Positions 25,965-38,485 of a DNA stretch of 64,000 nt are shown here, piece after piece (position 1 is the stretch's first letter; each line of letters starts with the position of its first letter). The position numbers and the translations under genes were made by a program. Origin of the DNA: Casuarina equisetifolia (taxonomy: Eukaryota; Streptophyta; Magnoliopsida; Fagales; Casuarinaceae); contig CM052356.1 in the NCBI GenBank assembly GCA_028551475.1, forward strand, positions 10,071,884 through 10,135,883. Direction: 5' to 3'. The notes beneath the pieces are model-generated. The model had not been told where the DNA came from. It was given only the letters and a program-made list of their open reading frames with translations, and did not search any database.

Positions 25965-26099
25965 GGCAAGTCCAGTCATGACCTTCAGTAGAGAATGACA
26001 TTTTTAGACATTCTAAAGATGACCATGCGAGTCGAAAATACCAATTTCATGGTTGAAAACGACTGGAGGTCATGACTGGACTTGCCACGAATGTCTAAA
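25965..26099. repeat. Interleaved inverted repeats A-B-A'-B'
   Basis: Arm A (25965-25989, starts ggcaagtccagtcatgacct) is matched by its reverse complement A' at 26062-26086 with one mismatch in 25. Arm B (tttagacattc, 26003-26013) lies inside the A loop, but its reverse complement B' (gaatgtctaaa, 26089-26099) lies outside A'. The two pairings therefore cross instead of nesting. It is about 560-690 bases upstream of the phosphatase start codon. Confidence 0.85.
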
Positions 26100-26268
26100 T
26101 ATTGACGCACAAAGAATCAACCTCGAATGTCTTCTCGTCTGAAAAGAACTAAAGAAGGACAACATATAAAGAGCTTTAAAAGGGGTAGATACTTTCGTTT
26201 AGCTAATTGCAGGATCAGTCTGAAAAACCAAGCTGGCTTCACTAACTTGAGTCGAAAATACCAAACCA

Positions 26269-26276
26269 GCATATTC
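26269..26276. promoter_or_regulatory. P1BS-type site, distal
   Basis: GCATATTC fits GNATATNC, the palindromic binding site of PHR1-type regulators of the phosphate-starvation response. It lies 383 bases before the ATG of the phosphatase gene. Confidence 0.4.
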
Positions 26277-26506
26277 TGATCAGTCGAGCTTATCCTATGC
26301 TTCTCCAAGGGTAAATTTGGTGAACATGTGGCATGCATTTTGATAGTTTGACTGGCAAGTGCATGTACGAATATCGGCAGATGCGGCATCCTACACTATT
26401 ATAAATTTTCTCTAATGGGCTTCCGTCTTTGACAGTGAACTGCTGCTTTGTCCACAACATATGCGGTCACCTTCCTTCACAGTTCTGCAAAGGTAAAAAC
26501 TTCGAG

Positions 26507-26513
26507 TATATAC
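26507..26513 (+). promoter_or_regulatory. Candidate TATA box of phosphatase gene
   Basis: TATATAC 146 bases before the ATG. A second candidate, TTATAAAT, lies at about 26399-26406. The sequence alone does not choose between them. Confidence 0.35.
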
Positions 26514-26525
26514 GCGTCAAGAAAT

Positions 26526-26533
26526 GCATATTC
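26526..26533. promoter_or_regulatory. P1BS-type site, proximal
   Basis: A second GCATATTC, identical to the distal one, 126 bases before the end of the leader. Two such sites within 260 bases upstream of a purple acid phosphatase fit phosphate-starvation control, but the motif is short and AT-rich, so chance is possible. Confidence 0.4.
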
Positions 26534-26658
26534 CTTAGCACCCAGCACACACGCAATCCGTAAAACAAAGACTACAGTTTAGTGGGACTTGAGATTTAGC
26601 TGTATACTTTGTGGGTGTGTTTTTGGTGGCTAACTGAATAGCGGATCGAAGAACAGGG

Positions 26659-29600
26659 ATGGGAGTGCTGGGTTGGGACTATGCTGGTCTTGTTCTTGTT
26701 ATTGTGTGCTTGCTTCTGAGTGTTTCAGGGCCTTGTGATTGTGGAATAACAAGTAGTTATGTAAGGAATGATGACTTATCGAAGGATATGCCGTTAGACA
26801 GTGATGTGTTCAGAGTGCCTCCTGGTTACAATGCGCCTCAACAGGTCTGTTTTGGATTCCGTCCTCCCCTCTTCATTTGAATCTCTGTACCATGAGACTA
26901 TATAGCTTCCATTCCGGCCATCTCTTTCCTCTGTAAGTGTAATTTACCTTTGATTACCAGAGACGGAATTATAGCCCGATAATCATAGACATACTTCAAT
27001 CTAGTGTAATAACCAACTGAAATTAAAAGTTTGATTCTTTTCCTACTCTCTGACTGGAGACTTTGGTCTGCTTTCGGTGTTGGTTATGCTTACTTTTTAT
27101 TTTTTTGCCCGAAATGGCTATGAAGGTTCATATGACACAAGGAGATCAAGTGGGAAAAGGTGTGATTGTCTCCTGGGTCACTCCAGATGAACCCGGTTCA
27201 AGTACAGTGCTTTACTGGGCTGAAAATAGCCAGCTCAAAATCCGGGCCGATGGTTTTTTTCTCACCTACAAGTACTTCAATTACACCTCTGGTTATATTC
27301 ACCACTGCACCATCAAGAATTTGGAGGTTTGTACTTGTCCTTTTTGTTCTTTTCTTCTTCCTGTTCAGGAACTTAATCCATGAAAATTGCAGTTTGACAC
27401 CAAATATTACTATGAGGTCGGGATTGGGAATACTACGCGACAGTTCTGGTTCAGAACTCCTCCTGAAGTTGGCCCAGATGTTCCTTATGTTTTTGGTCTG
27501 ATAGGTAATATTGTTTCGAGGGTATCTTACTAGTCTACTTGTTTGCTGTGAGCTTGATTACCATGTATGTTTAGTTTTAGACTCCAATAATGGAAATCTT
27601 GAATCAAGATGGTAGAAAGAAACCTTCATGAGAAACCCTTTTCTCATTTGTTCTAATTGTAGTGTGCTTAGCATGGCTGAAGTGATTTTCCTTATGCTTT
27701 TAAAGTGAGTATTACTTTATCTTATACAGCAAACAGAGTAACCTTGAAACTGTTGCACATACTTTATGATTATAACTAGGGTCAAATATTGGTCCTAGTG
27801 TTCCATCAAAATCACAAATGCTGTAGTTTTCAACCTTTGATTGTATATCTAATGCAAGAAAATTTGTTACTATGATATAGATTTTTTAATTCATCAAGCT
27901 TTATGAACAGGAGATCTTGGTCAAACTCATGATTCAAATAGCACACTTACGCATTATGAGTTAAACCCAGCAAAAGGCCAGACAGTATTGTTTGTTGGAG
28001 ACCTCTCTTATGCAGATGACTATCCATTTCACGACAACAACAGATGGGATACATGGGGAAGGTTCATTGAGAGAAATGCTGCTTATCAACCTTGGATATG
28101 GACAGCAGGGAATCATGAAATCGATTTTGCCCCCAGTATTGTAAGAATCTATCTCTGATTTGATGATTCAAGACCGGTATTTTTGTTTTTTGTTTTGCAC
28201 AAACCTGTGTATAAGATGACTGTGCTTCTCATTCAATGGTACGTGTGGTTCACAGCACCCCCTTGCGGCAACGTGCCACAACACCCAAACCCCACAGCAC
28301 ACCACCGCACCAACACCCCCCGCCGCCCCCCCCCCCCCCCCCCCCCCCCCTCCTTTTTCTCCCTCTTTCTCCTTCTTCCCAAGAAGAAAATAAACAAACA
28401 TTGAAAGTGAAGGAATGGCACTTAGTTTTGATTGCCTTAATGTAGTGATAGATGATTTTGCACTGCGTCTTATGATAGGTGGTATTTTATTGCAGGGTGA
28501 AACCATACCCTTTAAGCCTTATACAAATCGTTATCATGTACCATATAAAGCATCAGATAGTACATCTCCTTTGTGGTGCTCAATCAAGAGAGCTTCAACA
28601 CATATCATTGTCATGTCCTCCTACTCTGCTTTTGGTAAATACTTTTCCTGCAAATTAGAGATTGTCTTTTTTTTTTCCTGTATGTCGTGGGTTGCAATCT
28701 GCAGCTTTTCTTCTAGGCATTATAGCGTATCTCTTCTGATTGAATGCTAGACTGGCTTGGGATAATGAGTTGGGTGGTTAACTCCCTGAGTAGTAGATCA
28801 AAGGGGAACTACCAGCACTTCAAAATGCACTCCACTATATATAAGACTAGCAAAATCAAGCTTAAGATGGGGCGTTACGAGTTTCTGTGAATATGTGAAC
28901 TCTACCTGGATCCACCAGTTTTTACTCATTTACATTTGTTCATACTACAGAAAAGGATGTTGGGATTATGATACCAACAAGGAGATCAACTTTTTTATGT
29001 TTATATGTGCAGATATATGCTAATCCATGAAAGTATATCAAATTTTTTATTGAGGAAATAATTAGAAAAAAAAATTATTTGCAGGGAAATACACTCCTCA
29101 ATATAAATGGCTCGAGGAGGAACTGCCCAAAGTGAACAGGACTGAGACACCTTGGCTTATCGTTCTTATGCATTGTCCACTATATAGTAGTTATGTACAT
29201 CATTATATGGAAGGGGAAACCATGAGAGTGATGTATGAGAAGTGGTTTGTGGAGTATAAAGTCGATGTTGTCTTTGCTGGTCATGTCCATGCCTATGAAC
29301 GATCTGTAAGTGAAAAATGTCCTTCAAATTGTAGTCACTCATTTGCCAAATTCCTTCGTTTGTTATATAGAAGTTTTATTCTTTCGGATCCTTGACGATG
29401 TTGAAATAATTTTTCAACATAAAAAATGGAATCACAATCTTGTTATAACTAGGTGTTTGCTTTCATATCTTTCCATCTTTCCCTTGTCGTTTTCTATGTA
29501 ATCAATAAAAGCCAAGGAGGATCCTTGACATATTGAGTAATTGTTTTATTCCTTCCATCTTTGCCCTGTCATTTTCTTTGTAGTCAATAAACTCTAAGGA

Positions 29601-30598
29601 GCATTCGTGGTGTTTTGGCTACTAGGGACAGGGTCTGAGGTCTGAGGTCTTCTGTGCAATAAGTTATCCAATCAAGTCACTGACTCATGAGATTAAGTAG
29701 ACTTCTGTTTGGAAAGTTGGTGACATGGTCCTTTAGTTTATATCTTTCCAAGTTATCGCCTGTGTAAAATAAGGAACTTTCTCCATGTTAAGCTCAATGT
29801 TCTGAGAAGTTTCCCTTCATTGAAGGAAGTAATGCATGTTGCTGTTAATTTTGCTTCAAGTACTGTTGACTATTGCATAAGTATCCAGCCTCTTATAGAC
29901 TGCTATGAGTGTCACTATTCATGCTGATGAAAAATAACATGACATGATATGGGAAGAGAAGTCAATGCATTTTCTGGAGAGTATATATGTAAGGTGATTG
30001 ACATTAAGCGTGTTCTTCTCTGGTAGGGAATAGATCTGTTGAGGAAAATGGACTGGAATGAATTTTTTTTATCTTTGTTTCCATTTTGGCTTATCTTTTC
30101 ATATGAGAAACCGAACATGTAATCATACGCTAACAATGAAGTCCTTCTTTTCTTGCATTGCAGGAGCGTGTATCAAATATTGCGTATGATATTGTAAATG
30201 GCTTGTGCACTCCCATTAGTGACCAATCTGCCCCAGTTTATATTACTATTGGAGATGGAGGGAATCTAGAAGGACTGGCGACCGAGTATGTATACCAAAT
30301 AGAAAGGATTGGTCTTTCTAAGAAATAATATTTTTAGTATTTTGATGTTTCTCATCCAATTTAAATTTGCTTCAAATGTGAACTTTTTCAATGGAGCAGA
30401 ATGACAGAGCCCCAGCCAAGCTACTCTGCTTACCGTGAAGCCAGCTTTGGTCATGGCATTTTAGAAATAAAGAACAGGACGCATGCGTACTTTGGTTGGC
30501 ATCGTAATCAAGATGGCTATGCTGTAGAAGCCGATTCTGTATGGTTGCTAAACAGATACTGGGGCTTCTCCGAAAGATTGTTTGTAGCCGCCCGGTGA
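26659..30598 (+). CDS. Purple acid phosphatase, high-molecular-weight plant type
   Basis: Secreted or vacuolar metallophosphatase that frees phosphate from organic esters. Eight exons: 26659-26844, 27126-27326, 27393-27504, 27911-28140, 28496-28634, 29085-29305, 30164-30285, 30400-30598. Phases agree and give 469 residues, the usual length. A signal peptide ([14 protein letters not shown]) is followed by the fibronectin-like N domain and the catalytic domain. All seven metal ligands are present: D168 (GDLG), D197 and Y200 (GDLSYAD), N234 (GNHE), H319 (LMHC), H356 and H358 (GHVHAYE). Each sits exactly 33 residues beyond its kidney-bean PAP counterpart. So do the second-shell histidines H235, H328, H329 and the dimer-disulfide cysteine C378. 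Several N-glycosylation sites (NYT, NTT, NST, NRT) are visible. The C-terminal tail after NRYW is slightly unusual ([11 protein letters not shown]). No break seen; it looks functional. Exact subclade not assigned. Confidence 0.95.
28250..28380. repeat. C-rich tract with 25-base poly-C in PAP intron 4
   Basis: Intron 4 holds a C-rich stretch ending in an unbroken run of 25 C (28326-28350), then a C/T-rich tail. Long open frames on both strands here are only the shadow of this biased composition. Confidence 0.95.
29471..29603. repeat. Imperfect 82-bp tandem duplication in PAP intron 6
   Basis: Units from 29471 and 29553 share 'ttccatcttt', 'cctgtc/cttgtc', 'ttttcttt/ttttctat' and 'gtcaataaa...aagga'. 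It sits in the longest intron (858 bases). Confidence 0.7.
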
Positions 30599-32019
30599 TG
30601 AGTGTTATCACCTTGTCTGGGACTAGTGATTCAAACCATGTAAATGCACAACTCTCCTCTTTGACGGTTCGGCACTCGTTTTGCCTTGATGCCAGTTTCA
30701 CTAGAGGGGTGTAGAACTATCTCAAAAAGTCCAAAATTTGGCAGGTATGTTGGAGTTCGTTCAAATAATTATAAACCTGTGATGTATTTGTTAAATATTT
30801 AAGTTAAATAATATGGGTTCAATTAAACTAATAATGTATGCAAAGTTGCATTGAAGTTGGATATTTGGACGTACTGGTAGGCCAGCCAGGTCATTACAGC
30901 CGCCCAAAGACTTGTTGATCAAGCATGTGTATCTTTTTGCTTTCACATCCTCTCTATCACACCTACCCAAGCAATGGAACATAAACAGCCTTTCACGTTA
31001 ATAAACCAAATCCAAACGTTATCCTTGTATGTGATTGACAATTTAATGCTTCGAATCTCTACACACTCGGCAGTCGCAGTGGAACTGTACACTGAGGTGC
31101 TGCAAAGTTTGTTGGCTGCAGATATTTGGGTCGACTTTTATTTTGAGTTTAAAAGGTTTCCCCTAATGAGAGAAATCGAAGGTTTTCCTTTCCATAATAA
31201 AAACCATGTTTTGGGTAGAAACAGACTTAAACGAAGTGTAAGATCTGTATAGACAACGAATTCGTACGTGTGAAGAGCAGTCGAACAGTTGAATGTATTG
31301 CATCAAAACTTTTTTGATACTAAACACAAAGCTCGAGACGTCACAAGGCGATGCGAAGTAGCTATAGTGTTTAAAAAAGAAAAAAAGGGCTTAATGACAA
31401 GAGGCAACGAATGAAAGCAGAGAATTTACTTTTCATAATAAGGCACTATGGCGTTTGGTATCAGCAGGAATAAATATAGATTTAAAGCTATTGAATTTTA
31501 TAGTTTAGCCAATAACATTTTAAATGCACTTATTGTACCGTAAAAGTTATTTATACTTACTGCATTCGGTTACTTTGGCAGCCATGAATTTGAAGAAGCT
31601 AACCTTTTCTTTTTCTTTTGATGGAGAAGCCCCCATGGCCTACGCACCAGATGAGTCATCCAATTTTTGTTTCCTCTTTTTAGCCTTACAAGGAGGTAAA
31701 AAGGCCTCTCTGATTCACTCAATGGATTTGATTACAAGGCACAAAGATTTAATCTACTCGGCCTCTTCTCAAACAAAAGGCAAAAATTAGGCCGAACAGC
31801 TTTGTTTGCCTTTCAACACAAAAGCCCCTTACAATCCCAATTCTAGGTAGCCAATTTGAGTTAGGGCTCTCTCAATAGAAACCCTAAGTCTTGCAAAATC
31901 AGTTGTCAACGGGATTTGCGGACAAAGTTTGTAAACAGGTCCCTCTTGTAACTCTGCGTCCACATCTTTCCATTTTTGAGAAATCTAAAAACTCCATCAA
32001 TGCAAGATTAAATGTGGAT
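30599..32019. other. PAP 3' flank and spacer
   Basis: The first 200-300 bases are probably 3' untranslated, with AT-rich signals such as 'taaataatatggg' near 30803. Beyond that I see no gene. Short open frames at 30974-31252 and 31524-31790 resemble no family. Confidence 0.5.
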
Positions 32020-33369
32020 GAATGAAGGCTTTCCATTTTCCTTCTCTCTTTTCTTTCCTCCTCTCTTTAGACCAGACCCCAATTTACAATTTGTAATGGA
32101 GGCAAGAAGATGAAAAGAGAGAGATACGTATGGTCCGAAGGCGACACCGCATGACATGAAACAAAAAAGCAAGATACCAAAGGCCTTTACTATTTTGTAT
32201 TCAAAATTGTGTAAATTCCTTAGTACAAAGCTAAATGTAAAATCGTTACACAAACTTAAGTAATTACCTAGACAATGTAAATGCAATAATACGTATGAAA
32301 TCTACACTTACATGCATTATACCATACATCAAATAGAAAGGAAAAAATCGGGTGATGGTCTCCAACCATAGGGCTAATAGGACCAAGGGATGCGCTGCAA
32401 CATATCAATACTTCTCATATGAAAATATACAACACAAGGCGACTATAAATGGTGTCTTCAGTATTTATGACGGTGCTTCTCCTCTTTTTCTTTGACCAAC
32501 CATCTCTTTCTTCGTACTCTTTCAACTCGTTTTGGAACTTTTCATGCTGCATTTACTCCATCGGTTATCTTCATTTACGCTCTTCCCTTCCCTTCTTACT
32601 TTTGCCGATTTCAGTTTGTCTCTGTCTCCCACTTCACGATGTTATCATCTACCGTTTTCAGATGTTTAGAACTACGACTGGCTAGTCGTTAGATAAAGTC
32701 CAAGGACGATGACATAAATTGAATAAGGGTGATTCCAAATGCAATTTTTTCATGTCAATTTGAAGTTGAAATGCAATATCTTTTTGCCAACAAGCTAATT
32801 TTATAAAAAGATATACTCTTTTATTAAAGGATTTTAAACTAGTATGAAAACACGCTGTGTTCTGAATTAATCATATGCGCATATCATCGTTTGTGCCTGT
32901 TAAATTTCTGAGGGACCGCTTGCAGAAAATGATATAGCACACAGCACCAGAAAAGAGCTCCCTCCTACACATGTTTATACGAGCAGACACGGGCTTCAAA
33001 CCAGGCAATCGCGTCAAAAACGACAGAGCAGGCTGGTATAATACTCCGGATTCCAATTGTTGTTGTCTATGGTGCGCCAAAGACTTTCCTTTTATTCTCT
33101 TCTTATACTTCCATTTTGGACTTAGATTTTGTTAAGGCATTCAAACTCATAAAATAGTAAAAAAAATCTTTTGCATATATTGATAGAAGTGCCGTCTTAC
33201 AATTTTGTGTAAAGGAGAACACGGTAGAATAGAAGTTTGACTGATTTCTTGCTAGCATATGCTGGCTACATGACTGATGGTAACATAGAAGACCTTTATA
33301 AACCACACCCTCGAGAAAGAGAAAAGTGACATACTAGGGCCGAGCCCGTATGAAGTTAGGACCTGCATT
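32020..33369. repeat. Segmental duplication block A, copy 1
   Basis: Diverged direct copy of 43315-44980. Shared runs include 'caaaggcctttactatt', 'gtaattacctagacaatg', 'tgcattataccatacatcaa', 'gatgcgctgcaacatatcaa' and 'tctatggtgcgccaaagac'. A roughly 290-base segment present in copy 2 (about 44215-44505) is absent here. A TATAAA at 33297 is kept in both copies. No protein family is recognised. Confidence 0.85.
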
Positions 33370-34080
33370 GAGCTCTGATACACTGCTTATGCTAAATTTA
33401 TATACACTATAACTTATGATAGAGGTCTAGCAACTTGGTTCTATGAAGCTTTCATCACATGCACCATGGCGACCGCAATGCATCCCAGCCACTTCCATCG
33501 ACCAAGTTGCCAGCAAAAATTCCGACTCTCCCATGATTGGGAAATCTAATGACGTGGTGGCCTTTGCCAAATTGCCTCGTCAAATACCAGGATGCTAGCA
33601 TTCATATTCCCCACAGTCAATCCACTCCCTCTTCATTCTCGCTGAATTCTCTTTGTACTCGGCTTGCCTCCCTTGAGGCTTCATGACGCCTTCATCAGAA
33701 AATGACATGGAAGAATCGTTTTGATAGACTAGTGGTGATACTCATAATAATGTAGGATAAAGTTAGACAAAGATGGTCATTTATAAAAAATGAAATATAT
33801 AAAATTATGTTGTCTATATATTTAAAATTAAGGCGTGCATTTATAATATACAAACGTTTCTAATCTTACATTCAACTGTTATTACGAAAGTTATGTTATA
33901 ATCAATCCATCTTTTATTTTGGAAAAATCAAATAACTCTATCAATGTACAATTAAATGCTTTACATCTAAGTTTTCAAAAGTTTTTTGCTTTTGTAAAAG
34001 TTCCTGCAAATTCACGGCAAATCATGATTAAATGTAATTGACATAAATTCAATGATTTTTTTTCCTAACAATGACAAAAT
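33370..34080. repeat. Segmental duplication block R, copy 1
   Basis: Contiguous with block A here, and repeated at 41881-42480 (R2) and at 44981-45063 plus 50947-51160 (R3, split by a Copia element). Shared: 'gtctagcaacttggttctat', 'gctagcattcatattcc', 'atgattaaatg.aattgacat'. It holds a start-like caccATGGCG at 33461 that opens a frame of only 27 codons. Confidence 0.85.
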
Positions 34081-34214
34081 CACATAATATTAATTTGACT
34101 TATTCTCTAGTAATAAAAACCCACCCAACCAAGTAAAAAAGATCTTCTCCATGATCATCAAGAAGGGGTGTTTATCTCACCTGAAGACAAATTCACTTAC
34201 TCTCAGTAAACGTG

Positions 34215-35445
34215 TTCTGGAAATGCACCGGGGCAGCCGCTGCAATTCCAGTGCCACAAGCGAAGCAACATTACCTAAACCAGGTACTCCTGAACTATTA
34301 AGCTCAGAAACAATTGCTTAGGTCCTGAAATGTCAGGTAAAGATATCGACAATATCATTGCTTGAGATAGATACTGTCTACAAGAATAACCAAGGGCATG
34401 CAGCATCCGCAGCACAATTAAATGAGAGATGCCCCTGCGCCAAGCCTCTAGAATAGCAATTTCCTTTCGAAGATTAGTCAGAAGACCAGTAGTAGGTTCC
34501 CTTGGAGCTGCCTTGAGCAGCAGTACTATGCATTCAGAAGCATTGTCTGCAACATTTTTTTCATTGTACCCATTTAGCTCTAGCAAGACACCGACATTGT
34601 TGCCAAAGTCCATTATGTCCATTATGCATTGCTGCTGATCAAATGCACCGCTTGTCTCTGCAGAACAATCAATAAAGAGATCTGGTTCTTTTGTGTAGAA
34701 GAACCCTTTTCTACTTTTGATGGAACGTAGAAGGAAAGCCCTACGTAGGCCAAGAGCTGGTTCAAGAAAATCTTCCATATCCTTTGCATAAACAAATTTC
34801 AAGAGGTTTACGATTCTGCTGACTACTTTCAATTGAGAAAGTAATTTGGATTCCATTTCAGAGCAGATGCGAGATCACCAAGCAAAAACTCAAGGCACTG
34901 TGAGATTGTCTTCAAATGTAGAATGTCCGAAATTTTAATATAATTGAACTCAACGAACATCACAAGAAGCTCTGTGCATGCAAAGGAATGGCATCTTCAT
35001 CGTTGATCAAGGTGGGGTAGAGAGGAAGAAAATGTGTATTGGATATGGACTTCAAATCCTCTGATCTTCGCATACTGTCAAGTGGTTTGTTCATAAAATC
35101 ACCACTACATCACAAAAAAGTTTCAGGCACAAAAATCTATCATCGCCGTCCTTGTTTCCCTTATACAGAACAACCAAGTTGGGGAGAATTTCACTAACAA
35201 AAATAATAGAATTTTCAAGAACTGCAGCAGACTCTTGGGTCACAGACTCAAGAACTCGGAGAAGGGTTATCTGAAAGTCATCCCTGCCTTGATATAGGGT
35301 CTCCACCAGGCTGATCAAATTTTCCAACTGCTGCAGGACCTTATGGCTCCCCACCTTGCACTTGAGGGATGAGCTGCCAAGTAGATGAAGAACAACAGGG
35401 AACATATGAACATGAGTCCTCGGAGCAGCTCGACAGCTAGGGGCA
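34215..35445 (-). pseudogene. TIO (Fused-like kinase) pseudogene, C-terminal part
   Basis: Resembles the C-terminal ARM/HEAT-type region of plant TIO, a Fused-related kinase needed at the phragmoplast in cytokinesis. Blocks recognised on the minus strand: HVHMFPVVLHLLGSSSL, GRDDFQITLLR, LPNLVVLYKGNKDGD (35445-35100); RSEDLKSIS, FLPLYPTLINDED (35060-34980); MESKLLSQLKVV, GVLLELNGYNEKNVAD, RGISHLIVLRMLHALGYSC (34856-34380); ALELQRLPRCIS near the end (about 34220). The frame shifts near 34970 and near 34320, and a short deletion lies between the 34860 and 34880 blocks. The kinase domain is absent. The right end continues at 41625 beyond a Copia insertion. Confidence 0.85.
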
Positions 35446-35450
35446 GAGAT
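35446..35450. repeat. Target duplication GAGAT, left
   Basis: GAGAT immediately left of the Copia element, repeated exactly at 41620-41624 immediately right of it. Confidence 0.95.
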
Positions 35451-36138
35451 TGAAGGGAAAAACAACGTATAAAGTTTCCCACTTTGATTGAACTTATGAG
35501 GAAATACTAAAACACCAACGATGTATTTGAATCACAAGTAAAATAAGCAAATCACAATTAACACAAAAGAATTTCTACGTGGAAAAACTCCTCCAATGTG
35601 AAGGATAAAAAACCACGGGACCGATCACGGAGTCCACCCAAATCTCCACTATATCAATCGTTAGGTTACAACTCAATCAAGTCCTTAACAATAGCAACAA
35701 GACTAAGATTTACTGATTCAACAATAATGGAATCACCAATAAATAGTGAAGAAACAAGTTGTAAACAACAACTTAACCAAGAAAAAGTTGGAGAAATATC
35801 ACCCAGATTTTCGACCACAATCTGCTGACTTCAAGAGCTTCAAACGACGATCCAACCGTTCACAATGAAGAACACCCAATCCCGAACCTGCTGACAAAAA
35901 TTCAGCTCAATCGGACCACGGATCGACCTTGATCAGACGTTTGATCAACTGCTGCGCAGGGCCTCTAATTCCTGTGAAATTCTGCTCTTTTCTTTTCTCT
36001 CTCTCTCTTTTCTTTGACGGCCACTCACCTCATCTCTTAAAGAAAAAACCCTATATTTTTCCTTTTAAACCTTAGGGCCACATTACCCTAATTGGACCCA
36101 ATAATAAGTCCCCGAATATGGGCTGGACCAACCCAACA
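35451..36138 (-). repeat. 3' LTR of young Copia
   Basis: 688 bases, starting TGAAGGG and ending CCCAACA on the plus strand; matches 40929-41619. Carries a (CT)n tract near 36000. Confidence 0.95.
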
Positions 36139-38485
36139 ATTCTCCCCTTCCAGCCCAAATGAGGGAGATTCCATATGTCCATTTCTCAAGCACAATCCAA
36201 ACCGGCCTCATGCCAACAAAACTCAAACTTTTCTCACCATAGAGCCTTTGTCATCATATCAGAACCATTATCCTCAGTATGTACCTTTTCAAGTGCAACC
36301 TCTTTAGTTTCCATGATATCTCGTATCCAATGATACCTTACATTGATATGCTTTGATCTTTGTTGAAACGTAGAGTTCTTAGCAAGACGTATAACACTTT
36401 GACTATCACAAAATAACACATACCTTTCTTGCACAAAACCAAGTTCTTTTATGAATTCCTTCATCCAAAGCAACTCTTTACATGCTTCTGTTGCTGCAAT
36501 AAATTCTGCTTCCGTTGTAGATAGAGCAATACATTTTTGTAATCTTGATTGCCATGCCACAGCTCCCCCTGAAAACTTAATCAAGTAGCATGAAGTAGAT
36601 CTTTTATTATCAATATCTCCTGCTATATCAGAATCTGTATATCCCACAAGAATAGGCTTATCACTCCCAAATGAAAGTTTCAAACTAGAAGTGCCTCAAA
36701 GATACCTTAGAATCGACTTCATTGCATTCCAATGTTTTCTTCTAGGATTAGAAGTAAATCTGCTAACTACTCCAACTGCATGAGCTATATCTGGCCTTGT
36801 ACAAATCATTGCATACATTAAACAACCAACAGCCGAAGCATAAGGAACTCTTTTCATATCTTTTTTGTCTTCCTCATCTATAGGACATTATTTCTTACTA
36901 AGCTTAAAGTGTGTAGCAAGAGGCGTGCTCACCACTTTAGCTTTATCCATACAAAATCTCTGAAGCACTTTCTTGATATACTCTTCTTGAGACAACCACA
37001 ACTTCTTGGCTTTTCTGTCACGACTAACTCTCATACCAAGAATTTGCTTCATTGAGCCTAAGTCTTTCATTGAGAATGACTTACTTAACTCCTGCTTCAA
37101 CTTTTCAATTCTTGCAGCATTCTTACCAACTATAAGCATGTCATCTACATAAAGTAGTAGAATGATAAAGTCATCATCTGAGAACTTCTGCACAAACACA
37201 CAATGATCAGAATTTGTCTTCTTATAGGCTTGCTCCCCCATAAAAGACTCAAATTTTTGATACCATTGTCTCGGTGCCTGTTTTAAGCCATATAAACTTT
37301 TCTTTAGCTTGCAAACATAGTTCTCTTTACCTTTTTCTTTAAAACCCTCTGGTTGCTCCATATAAATTTCTTCATTTAGGTCACCATGAAGAAAAGCAGT
37401 CTTTACATCCATTTGCTCAATTTCAAGATCAAGACTGGCAGCCAATCCCAAAACCACTCGAATTGAGGACATTTTCACAACAGGTGAGAAAATCTCATCA
37501 TAATCAATTCCCTTTTTTTGACTGAAACCTTTAACAACTAGTCTGGCTTTGTATCGGGGTTGTGAAGAATTTTCATCATGCTTCAATCTATAAATCCAAC
37601 GATTCTTTAAAGCTTTCTTGCCCTTAGGCAATGTCACTAACTCAAATGTTTGATTATCATGCAAAGATTTCAACTCATCTTGCATTGCATCAACCCTTTT
37701 TTTTTATCCACATCCTCTGCTACTTCTTCAAAGCTCTCAGGCTCACTTGCATCAGTCAACAATACATACTCCTCAGTGGAGTATCTAGAGGATGGATGGC
37801 GACCTCTAGTAGACCTCCTTAATGGTGGAACTGAAGATGGATTCTGCTGAACATCAACAACATTATCTGTTTGAGTGTCACTATTATCTGCAACATGTTG
37901 GTCATTCTGAACCTGATCCTGAACATCATGCTGAATATCACTCTCATCTTGTTCTGGTAACTGTCGCTGTAAATCATTTGAAGAAATTAGATCAATATCA
38001 ATAGTAATCTTAGAGCCTTGTGACATATTTTTCTCGCTCTGGCCAATATCTGTCATATTTTGATTCTCAAAAAATACAACATCACGACTCCTCACAATTT
38101 TCTTCACAGCTGGATCATAACACCTGTAGCTAAATTCATCAGAACCATAACCAAGAAATATATATTCTCGTGTCTTGACATCTAACTTAGACCTCTCATC
38201 CTTTGAAATATGAACAAATGCTTTGCAACCAAATACTCTTAGATGGTTATAGAAAATATCCTTGCCAAACCAAACTCTATCTGGCACATCACCATCTAAA
38301 GCAACAGTTGGAGATAGATTGATAACATAAGCTGCTGTAAGTAATGCCTCACCCCAAAATGTCTTTGGCAAGTTAGCATTTGAAATCATGCATCTAACTC
38401 TCTCAACCAATGTCCTGTTCATTCGTTCCGCTATACCATTCAACTGAGGTGTTTTTGGAGGTGTCTTCTGATGTTGAATACCATG

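Noticed and set aside
28168-28506. Overlapping open frames on both strands rich in Pro or Gly around the poly-C tract
   Set aside because: They lie in intron 4 of the phosphatase gene and exist only because the C-rich sequence lacks stop codons.
31524-31790. 88-codon plus-strand open frame downstream of the phosphatase
   Set aside because: No domain, no start or splice context, no second copy to compare.
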